64,000 nucleotides of DNA from Anarhynchus alexandrinus (lineage: Eukaryota > Chordata > Aves > Charadriiformes > Charadriidae). Under the pieces are notes generated by a model. The model was not told the origin of the DNA and ran no database searches. It saw nothing but the letters and a program-made list of their open reading frames with translations. How positions within the stretch are numbered: position 1 is the stretch's first letter; each line of letters starts with the position of its first letter. Position numbers and translations under genes: made by a program. Location: NCBI GenBank assembly GCA_008711295.1, contig VUYV01000125.1, positions 754,643 through 818,642 of the forward strand, read 5' to 3'. Positions 24,781 to 38,400 of this stretch are shown in pieces.

Positions 24781-25672
24781 GTATTTCCTGTTCTTCATTC
24801 CTGAAGTTACTAAAAAAATGAATAAAAACACATACCACACTAAAGCGATATGTCTCCCTGCATGGGACTCCTCTAATGCCACTTCCTTCATTTTAGCTGC
24901 CATCTGCTCCTTTGAATTCTCCTCTTAACATGTTATACAATTTACAGCTCAAATTTTCTGTGGTGAAGGTTGTGTTGCATGGAAATTATCTGAGTAAAGC
25001 AGTATGCCGTCCCTCAGTCATGCTGAAAGGAATCCTATAGGCTTGGATTTTTTTAAAAAAAGTTAATTCTTCTGTAGGGCCTACGAACCAAGTAAAGCAT
25101 TTGAACTGAGAACTGGTCCTATGCAGTTTTGTTTAATATGTTGTAAAGCATTTTCTATGAAACAGTGACTATTGAATACTTTTCATTTCATCTTGATGTA
25201 ATCTAAAGACTTTTCATATGATGATAAAATTATTGTCTGTTTGTTGGTTTATACAACTTCATTCCCCAGAAAGGATGGCTGTGGAATCTTTGTAACGGGC
25301 ATATTGGAAAATATGCCCCCAAACCACAAAGTATTTGGAAGAGCAATGGAAATTGCAGGACAACTATTTGTCCTGAAATTTTAAGGTTTAAAAGTTGTTG
25401 GGTTTTCCTGTGTGTGTATTAAACTTCCTGGTATGTATTTCAGTGAGGCGAGCTGGTCAGCCTGGATGTAGTCTGTTGACAGCAGACTGGCTGGTTGAGG
25501 ACAGTCCGGGGTGAGAAATGGCACAATAGTGTCGCAGAAAGTTCATGCGCTAAAGTTGGTGTCTGGTATTACAGGACCATGTAGAGCTGGGATTTGTTTG
25601 TCTTAACAGCTGTTTTCTGCTCTGTTTTGAGCATTGTTTATTGTCTTTTGAATCTTTCCTCATTCTATTGGA

Positions 25673-25707
25673 TGGATTGTGGATTATGGATTGTGGATTG
25701 TGGATTC
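25673..25707. repeat. Heptamer tandem array TGGATTR x5
   Basis: Five contiguous 7-base units read TGGATTG, TGGATTA, TGGATTG, TGGATTG and TGGATTC. Degenerate GGATA words continue to about 25727. Confidence 0.92.
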
Positions 25708-26724
25708 TATTGTTGGATAGTGGATATTGTCAAGTTGTATGGTAGTAATTCTACCTTCTTATTTCTGGTGGAAGATTTGGTGATGCTCAGACCCTGTTCA
25801 ACCTTTACTTATCTCAGTCCCACTTTGTTTCAGCCTGAATTTTTGTAGCTTTTGAGAAACCCTTGCTCTCCTCCCTTGCACAGAGAGCAAATGCCAGGAG
25901 TTCCCAGCCTCGAGTAAACTGCTCTCAAAAAGCAGATCAAACTGCCCTCTCAGTCAGACTCTGTCATCTGGGGATTGAGATGCAAAACATTTTCAGCCCA
26001 TAATACAAAGGAGTGGGATATCTGGCATGGCACCCAGGTACCTTTTACTTGGGAAAAAGTCAAGTACTTGGGTGCACATCTGCAGTGAGAGAGCTAATCC
26101 AGCCTTCTGTACAAGTCCAAAACCAGACTCAAATACACTGTGAGCATCTGAGTGGGATTTTATTGTGAGTTGTGGTTTGGTTTGGTTTTTTTTTTCCTTA
26201 AGGGACAATATCCATAAAATAAAAATTATCATCATCGTCATTATTACATTGCAGTGTGATATATGATGATACTTTAAAATTTTCTATCCACATAAGAATA
26301 GCTGGTCAAATTTCTCTTAAAACGCAGAAAACAACCAAGTGAAAAAGCTTCAGGCAAGTGACTGAAATACAAAAATATTAAATTGTTTGGCTTGGAAGGC
26401 GAAGTTTTCTATGTGTAACTATGGGGATATTCTGGGTAGGTTTTTGCATCCATAAATGTAACGGACGCTAGCAGGTACCTACTTAACCATAACTATTCTT
26501 TATAGCCTTTTTTAGTATTTAGGTTTAAGATTATGCATTTGGATGTTGGCGAATGATCTTTGAAATTTAGAGAAGCAAAGACTACTGTACACTGATTTAT
26601 GGTCTTAGTTGCTTAGCTATTTGGCTACACTTGCTTTAGTACATAAAAGTGCTGGGATATTTTGTGATTACATTCTTTGCTCTTTTGGAACATGCACATC
26701 TTCTCAAAACTACATATGGCAGCC

Positions 26725-26745
26725 TGTGTGTGTGTGCGTGTGTGT
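26725..26745. repeat. (TG)n microsatellite with one interruption
   Basis: A TG dinucleotide run with a single CG interruption. Confidence 0.93.
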
Positions 26746-29700
26746 AAAATTGTGTGATATTTCAAGTCATGACAGACTACTCCTGGTTTCAGAATTACAG
26801 CTTTAAGTACTGCTGTGCCTTTGGCAGCACTTGAAACCTTGGCAAGCACTGCAGCTGACTAAGAACTGAATAATTGTTTTAAAACTAAATCTTTTTACGC
26901 TGTTTTCCTTAAGAACATCCTGCCAAATACTAGGCTCAGAGGGTCCTCCATTGACTGCCTTGTTCTACAGAGTGGTAAATGTGAAGGCGCTAACCACAAA
27001 AATCATTATCTAACCTTGTCTTCTGCAAAATAGAGAATTTCACCTAAATAAATCTATTATTTCATATTTAAACATGCTCTCATTGAGCACCAGGTCCTGA
27101 TGCTTAGGAAAATAAGGAAGACTGGTGAGAATGAATTAGCCACCTTTCATTGGTATTTCTAACACTGTCGTTTTAAGACACTAGTGTTCTATAATATTCT
27201 ATAAACCTGAAGTTTTGCTCAGATGCACACTTTTTGTTAGAAATCTATTTCTTTAAATAAAATAATGAAGAGAAGAAAGAGTAAGTTTTTCATAGCCTTT
27301 AAGTGCTTACCTGAATGTAAACATATGAAGAGTGATAGGTTTCCTCTATTAAGTGCCACAGGCATTTGTAGGGTTTCTTAATTAATGACTTTGTTTTCCA
27401 TGTAACATCTGTCATCCAAGCAGAGTTTTATCGGTTCGTAGTGAGTTATCTCCGACATGCACTAGTGAGTGCACTGGTGCCTTCCTTCTTGTTTCGGTTT
27501 GGTTTTCTTTCAAGAATAACTGCAAACACAACTTACCCAGCTGAAGCTGGAAGGAGGCACTGCTGTTCCAACAGGCCTGTGAATGGTGAAGGAGGTGCTG
27601 ATGTCCCAGGACTACAATTACAATTAACACACAGTAACAGAACAAACCCAACATCACTGTAAAACTGTAAGATAAAAACCTCTTACTCACACAAACATAT
27701 GTATCTTTGATCAACTGGTATAAATAGTGCATTTTCCAGAATCATCATATTCATGCATCTTGAAAACAATCTGTTTTTCTTAGTGTTTGCTCTTCCTTTT
27801 TATAACTAGGGGTCACAATTATTTATATCAGTTCTTGTAGTGGCAACCAGTTGAGTTGACTGAGTTAGTTGTTATGAGTTGACGAGATAGCACTGATCAT
27901 CTGAGCTGTGGCTTGGAGGTGTCTTTAACACATTTGACCACACAGCATGGGACAGAGAAAGGTTGGGTTGCACGGGGGACTTTGGCGAAAACACGGCTTG
28001 TTTCAGTTCTCTGATTGACAATGGGTTGCCTCGTCAGTCATGGCAATACTGCCCACAGGGCCATGCTGAGATCCAAAGAACACTGGGCCAGTTTATGGAA
28101 AAAAATGAACTGAATGGGGAGCGGGTGAAGAGACAGATTTCTTAAGCGCATGTTTTCAATGAGACATCTGTAGCATTAAAATAATGCTTTTAATGACTGA
28201 TGCTGAGTTTTTGGGAGTCAGTCAGTCTTCGTAGCGTGCAGGTCCTTTGAGATCCTGAGATTTGATACTGAGCAGGATATAATTTATTTTTGACATTGCA
28301 TTCAGAAAAATGTTATTTGCTCTTTGATCCTACTGTTCACAGGTGGTTCATTCAGTTAATTTTGTAGAGCTTTTGCATAGCCTTTTCCATAGAGATAATG
28401 TCATACATCTGAGTTTATTCTTTCATATATGTCTGACATTTTATTTAAATGTTAAAGGCAAACATATTGCATATTAATATAAAATTAACACAAGCTTTAA
28501 TATAAACACAAAACTAATGTAATATGTCACAATATATAATGTAGCACAGCGCACTTTTACACTGAATCTGCCTCCCTCAAGCTACCTATGCTTCAAAGTT
28601 CAGATTTTTCCCAGACCTGTCAAGGCTTCTACCATTGTAACAGAAATAATCAGAAGTCTGGCATAGGTACTATCCAAACATTGCCTTCTTACATTATTTC
28701 CCTTAAGCTAAGATATGTTGGACAATATGTATCCTGATATATGCTTTCCAAATCTGCCCATGTCTTCTTGGACATTTTTCCCCACTAATGTGATGCAGTA
28801 TTATTCACGTCTAAGGAAAACATGATTAAGTTTTCCCAAGTGAACATCAGATTTTCTCTAAGATAAAGCTAATGTTTTTGCTGCCATATGTCTTATTATA
28901 TTTTGTCAATGATGCATTAAAAGGGGAAGAAAAATGTTCTTGAAAATGCTTTAAAGCTGCAGAGTAGTTTACAGTTTAAGGTCATTCAATGCCATTATCA
29001 GATCATGACTTGGGTATATCTGTGACTCTTTGGGGGGCGTTTTTGTCAAATGCCCTTCTCCTCTGTACACGTCTCACTACTCTGGAGTCAGAAGAAGAAA
29101 ACCAGGCTGATGTTGATCCACCACCCAGTGTAGTGAGTCACCAGCTTGTGCCAGCTCAGTTGAGCAAGGCGATTCCAGCTTACTCCCTCTCCACCCCTCT
29201 GAAATAAGTAAGGAAAGTAAATTACAGATAATTACTATGGAGATGAGTCACTGTATAAATAGCTTTTTAAAATAACTTCAAGTTTAAATCACTGCTGATG
29301 GAAAAAAATAGTGGTGTTGTGTAGGAAATTTTTGGTGTGGTAATTTAGTGCATTTACTTAATGAGTGGAAAGCAGAGTGCTGACATTGCATTTGACACGG
29401 TATGATAAAGCAAAAATAGTTTATTCCTTGAGTATTCAACAGCTTACTGAAGGCTGTTTTTTTAAACATGATTTACCAAGCTATGGGGGGTAAAACAAGT
29501 CCTGGCACATATAGCAAGAGATTAAGTTCATTTGAATTTTTTAGAGAAGTGTGCATGAAGTACAAACAAGATCATAACTGCATTTTCATATCTGTTTTTA
29601 ATATGCATCTTTAACTTCTGTCTAGGGTTAAGAAATACAGTATTGACAAGTTGAACTAGGTTTTTTGCATTTTACAAACGTAGTTCTTACTAATGCTGGT

Positions 29701-31880
29701 CTAACTCAGACAAGAAATGAAGATACTCTGTTCTTGAAAGAGCCTAAACCAGCAGTCAAATAGTCAAAATTAATTAAATAAACAGAAAAGTGATGTTATT
29801 GGCATAGCTGTCTTGGCATCTGAATGATTTATTTCAGCTGAGATTCAGCTATATTTTTTTATGTGCAGAGTGGTCCCACTGAAACAACCATCAGGGTATT
29901 AACAGAACCCAGTTTTGAATTGCTAATGCTGGTATTCATCCCAATAATTAAGTCTAAGAATATTATTCAAATAGCAGTCTGAAAAAAAATTGTTACTGGA
30001 GTGAATATTCCTTGTGTAATTGGACAATTTTGTTTAACCAGTTTTAATGCACAGACACTAGCACTTTCAAATATTTGTTGCTCAAGCAGCAGTTGAGCTT
30101 GCAGCTAATACAGATTTTGGGCATTTTTTAAAATTTAATAATGGAACTTCTAATGAACTTCCATGTTCTGCTCTGTTTGTGCAGTCCTCTCTGCCATTTG
30201 TATTTTGAAAAATTACAACATGCTATTAATTAGTTTGTAGTTTGTTTACTTCTGATTCTCTTGTTCTTCAGATTTAATACTCAGTTTCTTTTTTTGTGGA
30301 ATCAGCTGGCATGTTGTTATTGAATTAATGATGTATCTGAATAGTCCAATTTAAAAATAATAGAGTTGTATTTTCCCTTCTTTCTTTCGTTGTCTTGAAA
30401 TCCTGTACTGTTACAAACACATTTTACTTAAATTCAGTAATTACACAGTAAAGCAACATGTTATTGTAAAATTTAAAAGCTTGATGTAATCTTTACATAT
30501 ATACATACCACAAAATGGATTAACCTAGTTTCAAAATACACATCTAGACACTAAATGAGAAGTTACAAAAGGGAAGTGTTAGCCTGTTAAATACCCTGTT
30601 TAGGCCATTTTAGATTATACATTTCATAATGTACTGTTCTTGTAATGTAGCCTTCTTAGTTGTATATCTGAACACCAAGCTATATAAATAAAAATCACCT
30701 ATTTACCCCAGGAAACTTTAGTTAGAGACAAGACGGTTGGCTGGTGCTTCAGACAGTAATTCATTATTTTCTGTCGATTGGATTTGACAGCCCCCAAAAG
30801 GACACCACGCTAGTCTGCAATCAGAAATAACTGATGTGTCCAGCATTAATTGTAACATAGAGTTGTATATAGAATATTGTACTGAATTAGCCAAGGTTTA
30901 TAGTTGGTCTCAAATGTGGTTGGTGTCTGTTGACAAAGTCTCTGCTATGTCTGATGAAGTTTCACGAAGAGGAAAGATCTTCCTGCTCTTTTCCTGATTT
31001 TTCCCAGTGTAATACATAGTGTGATACTGAAGGCAAAGAAGTCAATTTACCAAACATGACACTGATCTTTGAGAAAATGTTTGAAATCTTTATCCACACC
31101 AAGTGCAAGCTCTGACACCATCGGGGTGGATCAATGTTTGCCATGACTCTAGAAGCATTGTTTGTATGGAACTGATTCTGCAAGAAGTCAAACAGAAGGA
31201 GCTTCTGTTTCAATTGGTAGAAGAGACTCCTTAATAGGGAAAGAATAAAAGTATGGATACCTGTGTTTAGTATCTTAAGAGTGTCTCTGTATCACATTTA
31301 TGGAGAGTCGTATCAGATTTCTAGGTGCTTTTAGAGTATCCAAGTGAGAAACATTTGATTGCTGCTTTTTCTGTCATTGAAAACTTTGCAAGACTGTGAG
31401 AAGACCGTTTTTATGATGCATGTGTGTATAAAACGTACTGACTGCAAGGAGGGAAAGAACTAGGTCACTGATGTACTTTTAAAATACAGTTTTACTGTGA
31501 ATACATCTGTGTCTTTCTTTTGAATGTACAGGTAATATATAGTCTACAGTCAAAGGTGCTTTCTGATGGTAACTTCAGGGAATTTAATGGTTATCTATCG
31601 CCAAAAGGGAAAGGTTCTAGCACGACAATGTGGATTTTTATTGCTTTCCTCAGACGATAAACATCTGGAATGGAGAGTCCAATGGGCAACTCCCTCCCTA
31701 CCCCCAATCCTACCAGAAAAAAAAAACAAAACTAAACCCCCAAACTGCCATTTTTGCTCCTTAACTACTTACTTTCAGGATCATTAATTCATTACTACCA
31801 GAGCCAAGTTGGGAAGAAATTGAAGAGAACAGAAGGGGTGGAGAATGGAGAGGTGGAAAAAGGTGTGGGCTGTGCCTCTC

Positions 31881-31910
31881 ATTAACCAGCGTTAACCAGC
31901 ATTAACCAGC
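31881..31910. repeat. Decamer tandem array [A/G]TTAACCAGC x3
   Basis: Three contiguous 10-base units are present and differ only at the first base of the middle unit. They lie about 500 bases before the EDIL3 microexon. Confidence 0.92.
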
Positions 31911-32333
31911 AGCTGTTTTAGCTGTGTTATCAGACAACAGCCTCCATTAGCTAACCAAATAAGTGGGTGCTGCAGTTGATTTTTTTAGAAGGCTTTACCT
32001 TAAGAACAGGGTTTTTTTTAGTACTGCAACAGCTAGCTCTAGCTAGCTGCAGAGAAGTTGACTGAAACTCTTCTGCTGAGCATTGCTGTTGCAGTATTGA
32101 GCACACTATTAGCCCTATTAGCTAAATTAGAGGGAGAACTTAAGAATGTAATGTTATAAATGTAAGCCAAAATCCTAACTTGTTTTAGCTTAGTTCTCTG
32201 CTAAGATGGAACATCGATTACGCAAATTGATCAAGCTACTTAGAATAAAATTTTTCATGATGTCTTACTGCTTTTATATTAAGAAACTGTAAATAATATA
32301 ACAATTAGGACTATATGGATTTCTTCATCTGTA

Positions 32334-32416
32334 TTTTCCTCTCTCTCCCTCTCTTCTCTTCCCTTCTCCTTCCCTGTCCTCACCTCTCCCCCCACCCCTG
32401 CCACCTTTTTGCACAG
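32334..32416 (+). promoter_or_regulatory. Long pyrimidine tract and 3' splice site of the microexon
   Basis: Positions 32334-32410 are almost pure C and T, with only five purines in 77 bases, and include repeated CTCTCT and TCTT units. They are followed by TGC at 32410-32412 and the acceptor CAG. Such CU-rich tracts bind polypyrimidine-tract proteins (PTBP1/2), and a TGC placed just before the acceptor is the site used by SRRM4 on neural microexons. The sequence layout is seen directly; regulation by these proteins is inference. Confidence 0.6.
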
Positions 32417-32446
32417 CCTCTCTTGAAGAGGAACCAACTTCAGCAG
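32417..32446 (+). CDS. EDIL3: EDIL3 30-base microexon (linker between EGF1 and EGF2)
   Basis: This exon encodes the short acidic linker joining the first and second EGF domains of the secreted integrin ligand EDIL3/DEL-1. It is preceded by a long pyrimidine tract ending GCACAG and followed by the donor GTACGA. With one base carried over at each end (phase 1 to phase 1) it reads A-S-L-E-E-E-P-T-S-A followed by the first base of a Gly codon. As I recall it, the human linker has ASDEEEPTSA here, so one residue differs (Asp to Leu). The split Gly codon is completed exactly by the exon at 59636, giving the join SAG-PC expected for this gene. The length of 30 bases matches the family and leaves the frame unchanged if skipped. 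I recall a human isoform that lacks this linker, so alternative splicing is plausible. The identification rests on peptide, length, phase and splice sites together. The +4 base of the donor (C) departs from consensus. Confidence 0.93.
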
Positions 32447-32450
32447 GTAC

Positions 32451-35400
32451 GAATAATTTATGATTACATCTGCATCATGGTAACTATTCCTTGAGGGCTA
32501 CCTCTTTTAAAAATAATTTTAATGAGATTTATTTTGCATATAACACATGCTAAATAGCCATATCAGTGTTGGGTTCTCTTCTCTTCTGTCTGCTCCTGTT
32601 CCCTTTGTCTTTTTTCCACTCAATTTGGAGTCAGTAGGAGATGTACTCCTCCAGTGGTAGTTCAAAATCTTCTCTACCACATGTTCCTTCCTTTTTGCTT
32701 CTTCCTTGGTTAAGCTGGCACATCATGCTTCACATGAAAAAACAGGTCAAAAGCAATCAAGAGTTAAAAAAAAATCAGTATTTGTGCTAGTTTTTTTATC
32801 TGTGTATATGCTGGTGAAGCTCAATCATCTGCATGACCCCCAAAACTGGTATCCTTAAAGACAGTGCATCCTGGGAACAAGCAGTGAAGGAAGGGAAGGA
32901 CAGCGGGTGTGGAAGCATCCTGCTTAAAGAAAACATTCTGCAAACTATGGCCTGGATATCTGCTCAGTGAACTTTTATTTCCATTGACAGGCTGCCAAGT
33001 AGTAAGAACAGCTAACAACACAGTCATAAAAATTTGTTTAGGAGCTCCCCAAGAGACACAAACACATAGTGTTTATTCTATTGGGAAGATTAACTATTTC
33101 TAATTAATTGGCAATCCACTAGCTTGGGAGTATTTAAAGAGAAAGAAGACAACATACCAAAGAAGAATGCCTTAACAGCTTAACATATTTGAAATGGCAT
33201 TGAATTGTATAAACTCAGTGAGCTAAAACATCAAATGAATAGGGAGCCACTTTATAGTGGCTTGTTAAAAGAAGTAAAGGTCTCCAGAGGGCCAAAGGAG
33301 AAAAGGTAAGGAAAGTGAATGAAGAAAGAAAGATGGCAAAGAAGGATTGAACGCTGTTTACAACACTAACCTACAACTTGGGAGCAATATAAGTAATTAG
33401 GGTACGGTGGAGAATAATAAATGAAAGGATGGAGAACAAAGCCAAGAGTAGAATGTGAGACAGACAGAATAGTTAAGACTAGCATTGAATAGAGAAAGAA
33501 GCAAAAGGGAGCTTTTAACATGAAGATAGTAGTGGAATGGAAAGAAAGCATGACCGAGATGAGAAAAAGCACTGTGAAATGGAGAAAGGAAGAGTTTGGG
33601 AAAGAACTGTAGAGTACTAACACACCCCTGAGGAGTATATGTTATAATTATTAAGCATCAACCTTCAACTATCTGTTTCTTGAGAGATCTGTCAGTCTTG
33701 AAATTTCATGGAAAATATCTTAAGAGAAACCTATTGCAGCTCTTCAATAGATGTGTGAGTTACAAAAGGAGGGGTTTTTGCATAGGAAAGAGAAAAAACT
33801 ACCCTTTTTTCCCTTTACGGAATTGGTTTAAGTATGCACATTTTGTAGAGACAGAGTTGAGAGGCATACATGAATATGCTGCAGTAATGTTCAAGACAAT
33901 CTTGCTATGGTTGTGCCTTGTAAAACCATAATTCCTGTTGCAACCACTGGAGCATCTCATGAAGATATGGACTCCGTTGTTGCGTTTTGAACATCACTGC
34001 TGTTTTTGTGAAAGCCTGTGACTGTGAGCTGGCCAAGCTAACCAGGTGCATCAGCTGAAAATGGGCAAAAGGAGGGAAGTGGAATTTATGACAGCCACAT
34101 GGGCTGCACTACAGATCTCTTTTAGACTTACCAGCCGAAATGTCAATAGTTTCACAAAAGTCTACACATTCTCTGTTCATTTCCTCGGGAGCCTTTGCCT
34201 TTTGGAGCGCCAGATGACATTGTTTGTTTGCTTTTGTGTTTGTTTAAATGGATTGTTTTTAATCACTTCTGACTGCTTTGTTTTACTCTGTCCTAGTATC
34301 ACTGCTTTGTTTATTTCTCCACATAATTCTTGTGTTCGACAAAGCTCAGCCAATAATTTACCATGAACATCTTTTGATCATTGCTCCATCACAGAGTATT
34401 CCTAAACATTCATAATGTCCTTGAATTCACCTATTATCAATAACATCTTTTACACCCGTGTTTTTTCAAATATTTTCCCCCCAGACTTGATCAGATATGT
34501 TTCAAACTCGAATCATTTACTTACTTGTGGTTGGTTGATTGAGCTGCACCTAATTTTTCACCATTGTTTTTATTGTTATAGTTCTTAGTGTTTCAGGCTT
34601 TGTTGGCGTCTAAAAACGTGCCACAACTATTTATGCAGTAATAGCTACACCAGTGTAACTTTCAGTATGAAAACTCCTGATGGAAAGACTGGTGACCTTT
34701 TCATGTTAGTTATTCCACGAGAGGATGCTGTTTGCAGTAAGAGTATACGTGTGGGAGTTGCACTGATACAGCAATGCAGATAGATATTCCCACACAGACA
34801 AATCAACAGCTAGAAGTACACAAACACACAGCACCAGAATGATTTTGTTCTTTGATTTGGACAGATGAACAAATGCCTCTGGCATAAATGGTACATGGTA
34901 GATTTACAATACGAGACAAAACACATATTTGTAAACATTTGTGCAAATAAATTTCAACTGCTCAGAAATTATGTTACAAGGGAACATGACTAAATACCTG
35001 CAAAAGTAGGTGAATTAGTGTAACAGTAACACTTTCTGTTATTTAATCTGTTTCTGGGACATTGATACTTCACATGAATAGATTCTTTGGGAATTATTTT
35101 TGAAACAATTACTTTCTTGGGAAAAATCTTGATTTTTGATCTGCAGCTTTTTGCAGGAATTAATTTGACTAAACTTTTCCAGGCACAGAATAATGTTTTT
35201 TTCCTATTCAAATGAAAATTTCCACCTTTTGGGAAAACAAGTCTAGTCTTTACCTTCAGTACCAAACTTTGGATCTTCAAGTCTTTTGCTGGATTTTAAT
35301 AGAGTATAACCCAACTCTACATTTGCATGAAATGTGACTGTGATCAAAATAAGCTATATTTAAGTATAGATACTATTTTTCATAAATTCCGTAAGATGAA

Positions 35401-38400
35401 ACAGTAATTTTCTGCACAGTTTTACATAGCTTGTTTCAGATTTTCCTCAGCAAAGAGGTGAAGTACGTAGTTAGTGTTTGAAAAGTCAGTGTATGGTAGA
35501 CCTACTGGCTTTGTGAGCATGTGTTTAAGCATGTGTTTGCTAGTTGGAGCTCAAATTAGGTGCATCAAAAGTGCAACCTAGAAGTGCAATATAAATTTTA
35601 ACAATAAAGTGCACTATCTTGCTCCCGGGGGAGTCAAAATCAAAACCAGACTGTTGCATTAAGAGAAGGAAAAAGTTTTAAATTTAGTGATGAAGAGCAT
35701 GTATGTGAAAATGAAGTTATTTTTAAATCTTCTTTATAAAGATGTTACTTCTCCTAGCTTTTCCAGAGGAAAATCTATGAATAAAGTGCAATTGTTCTTT
35801 ACCTAACATTAATTTCTATCTTAAAATTTAATACACAATACAAGCTCTTCAGATGCTTTATAATTTATAGTTTCTATTGATTTTGCTTTAAGATATGACC
35901 AGATGTTTTTTTTTTGAAAGTAACAGATTAGTGCATTCTTATGGGATTGTTTTGATACAACTTATTTCTGAGATTGCATTGACATTTACAAAGCTGTGTG
36001 TTCTGCTTAAAGCAGATACCTCTTCCTCAGAGTAGGAAGCCAGTCATGCAGTTTGAAAGACAGAGGGGTGCTGAAAAATAAATAGCAACTGCATCCAAAG
36101 CCTCACGCAGTCACCTAGAGCCTTTCACAGTAATTTCAGTGGGATGTGCCTCGTATAGGCAGAAAGCAGGTTCTATCAGCTACCAGATTTTGCTCTTTTT
36201 TTTTTTAAAAAGCAGCAATTTCTTCCAGTTTGTGACGTTTATCTTGGTGGAGTGTAATTAACCTCCTGATTCTATTGCTGATCCGGTAGGGTTGCGGAGG
36301 AGGTATGCACACACTTCCAGCTGAAAGGCCCAGGAGTCATCACTTACCATTCAAAATCATTAGAAGTACCTTATGATTGTCTTCTGAACGGTCTGCGACA
36401 ATAGACTGCATTCAGTGTAACAGTGCAGGGGAGGAAACATGAGAAGATTAATTGGAGGGCAATGTAGTATTTTTGCAAACAATAACTTTATGTATTAAAG
36501 AATATGAGGTAGGATAAATTGCAGCTAATAAATTAATTTTATGAAGATTATAAACATTATTTGAACATTTTATGTACATTATAAACTTTTAATGGAGCTG
36601 TGATCAGGATCCAAACTAGATCTTTTTTTTCTGTTTGATCAAAGTGGTAAAACAATGCTATTTCCCATACTTTGCTCTTCGAGATAGAGTCTAGCTACTC
36701 TGACAACACCCTCTACAAGTAACTTCATAGAAGTGGCATTACTAAAATTTTACTCTGATTGTTGTAACCACTAGGTTGAAGAATAATAATTCTGAAATAA
36801 TAAATGTCCTATGAGTATCTCTCTGTATAAATGGTGTTTCACAGGGGTTCCTTTAGTTTCAGGATGCTTCAGTCTAATGAACTGTAATTAAAACTCATTA
36901 AACTTATTTCATCTAAGACAGAGCATACTTATTTTTTACATGCTTTTTAACCAAAGCTAAAGCAAGGAGTCTTTCAAATGATCCTCACAGTTTCAACATG
37001 CTTATCCTTAACCCTGCTTCTAGATAAGCATTCATCTAGGTCTCAGAACAGTTCTCTTGGAGATTTGTTTCCATGTTTCTTTTCCCATCTACACGTGTGC
37101 CATGAGTCTTTTAAAGCTGTTTATTGAACTAGAAAGAAGTTGCTTTGATGAAAATTGTTTTTAAGCCTAATGTATCACCTTCTGTTGGATGTCCTGCTAT
37201 TTGAAGCTTTCCATCTCAAAAATGTTTCCCCATAGTTTTATGTATTCCCCCTCCTCTCCTCAAGGATATCTTCCAAGACACGATGAAACAGACTAGAGCA
37301 TAACGTGTGCCACTTTGTGCACTTGCCTTTACACTGTGACTTTGACTGAAATAATGAATACATGCTCTTTGAGATCATCACTTAACTGAAGCCATTCCTT
37401 GCTTTTGTCACTGACTTTTTTTAAGCCTAGTGTTTAGGTAACTGGCATTTGTGTCTTTGTATTCCATCTGTATAAAATATGCAAATGCATTTAGACTTTC
37501 ATGACAAAAAATAATCTTTTACAGTTTGAGTTTAATATTGTTTTAATGAAATTTAAGTGTTGAAGAGTTAGTAGACCCAATGTATGACAGAAATTTCTGT
37601 TTCAATGTCATTAGTAAAAAGTAATCCCTAGAACAGCCTCGTGGCACAGTATGTGCATGTACGGACAGCTGCATTGTATGTCTGTGTGCAACTACTACAA
37701 GCAGTCTATTTTTTCCCATGGAAAATAATATTACTCTTTTACAATTCTGTGTGATATTTAATCTGTTCCCTTCCATATTTCTATATAAGTTATTGTAGCA
37801 TTTTTTTCCTATGAAGTAAAAAATCAAGGGGAAAAAATCACTTTTGAGAAACAACAAAAGTTGAAAATGCCGTATAAAGTGGAGAAGGGGACTTCTATTG
37901 GAAAGTCTCTAGAATGAAGTTTAATTCAGAAAAGGAAACGAAAGGATTAGAACAGAGAAGCACAATAGCAGAAGTTCCAGGAAGAAAGTTGTACTAGAGA
38001 TAGCACTTAGGAGTTATCAAAAAATCATAAAAAATAGACATCTAATAATCTAAAGATCTGCCCATTAAACTTACTCGGTGAACGTGGTGTTAAGCAACAA
38101 CTGAAATATAAATTGCTTCCACATTATGTGGGGTTTTGTTGTTTCTGTTAGGAAAACTCCAGGTTTTTCTGGCTATTAAAACTGGTGCTTTGTTTCTCCC
38201 CCAGATTTCTTGTTTAAGAAGCCTTTTAAAGCAGGACACCACAGTATATTGCCTTAGTGTTTGCCTTGGAACCTATCTGCAGAATAAGAAACTATAGATC
38301 AGTCACTGTGTTTGAAATAAAAAAAGATTGAAAAAGATGAAAAACTACAAGTTATTTTAACAAGTAGATACTTCAAATCTGACTTACTGGACATAGCCTA

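Larger units (their letters stand above)
24781..32333. other. Unique intronic sequence before the microexon
   Basis: No exon or transposon recognised. It holds the heptamer, TG and decamer repeats listed separately. The stretch from about 28400 to 30700 is particularly AT-rich. Confidence 0.65.
1..32416 (+). other. EDIL3: EDIL3 intron upstream of the microexon (partial)
   Basis: I infer that all of this is intron, because the microexon at its right end must be joined to an EGF1 exon that I could not find here. I searched by eye for the Cys-Asn-Pro-Cys and Asn-Gly-Gly signature of EGF1 and for a signal-peptide exon and saw neither. The intron therefore starts outside the window and is longer than 32 kb, unless a diverged exon was missed. 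Its contents are AT-rich unique sequence plus the CR1 and LTR elements listed separately. Confidence 0.75.
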
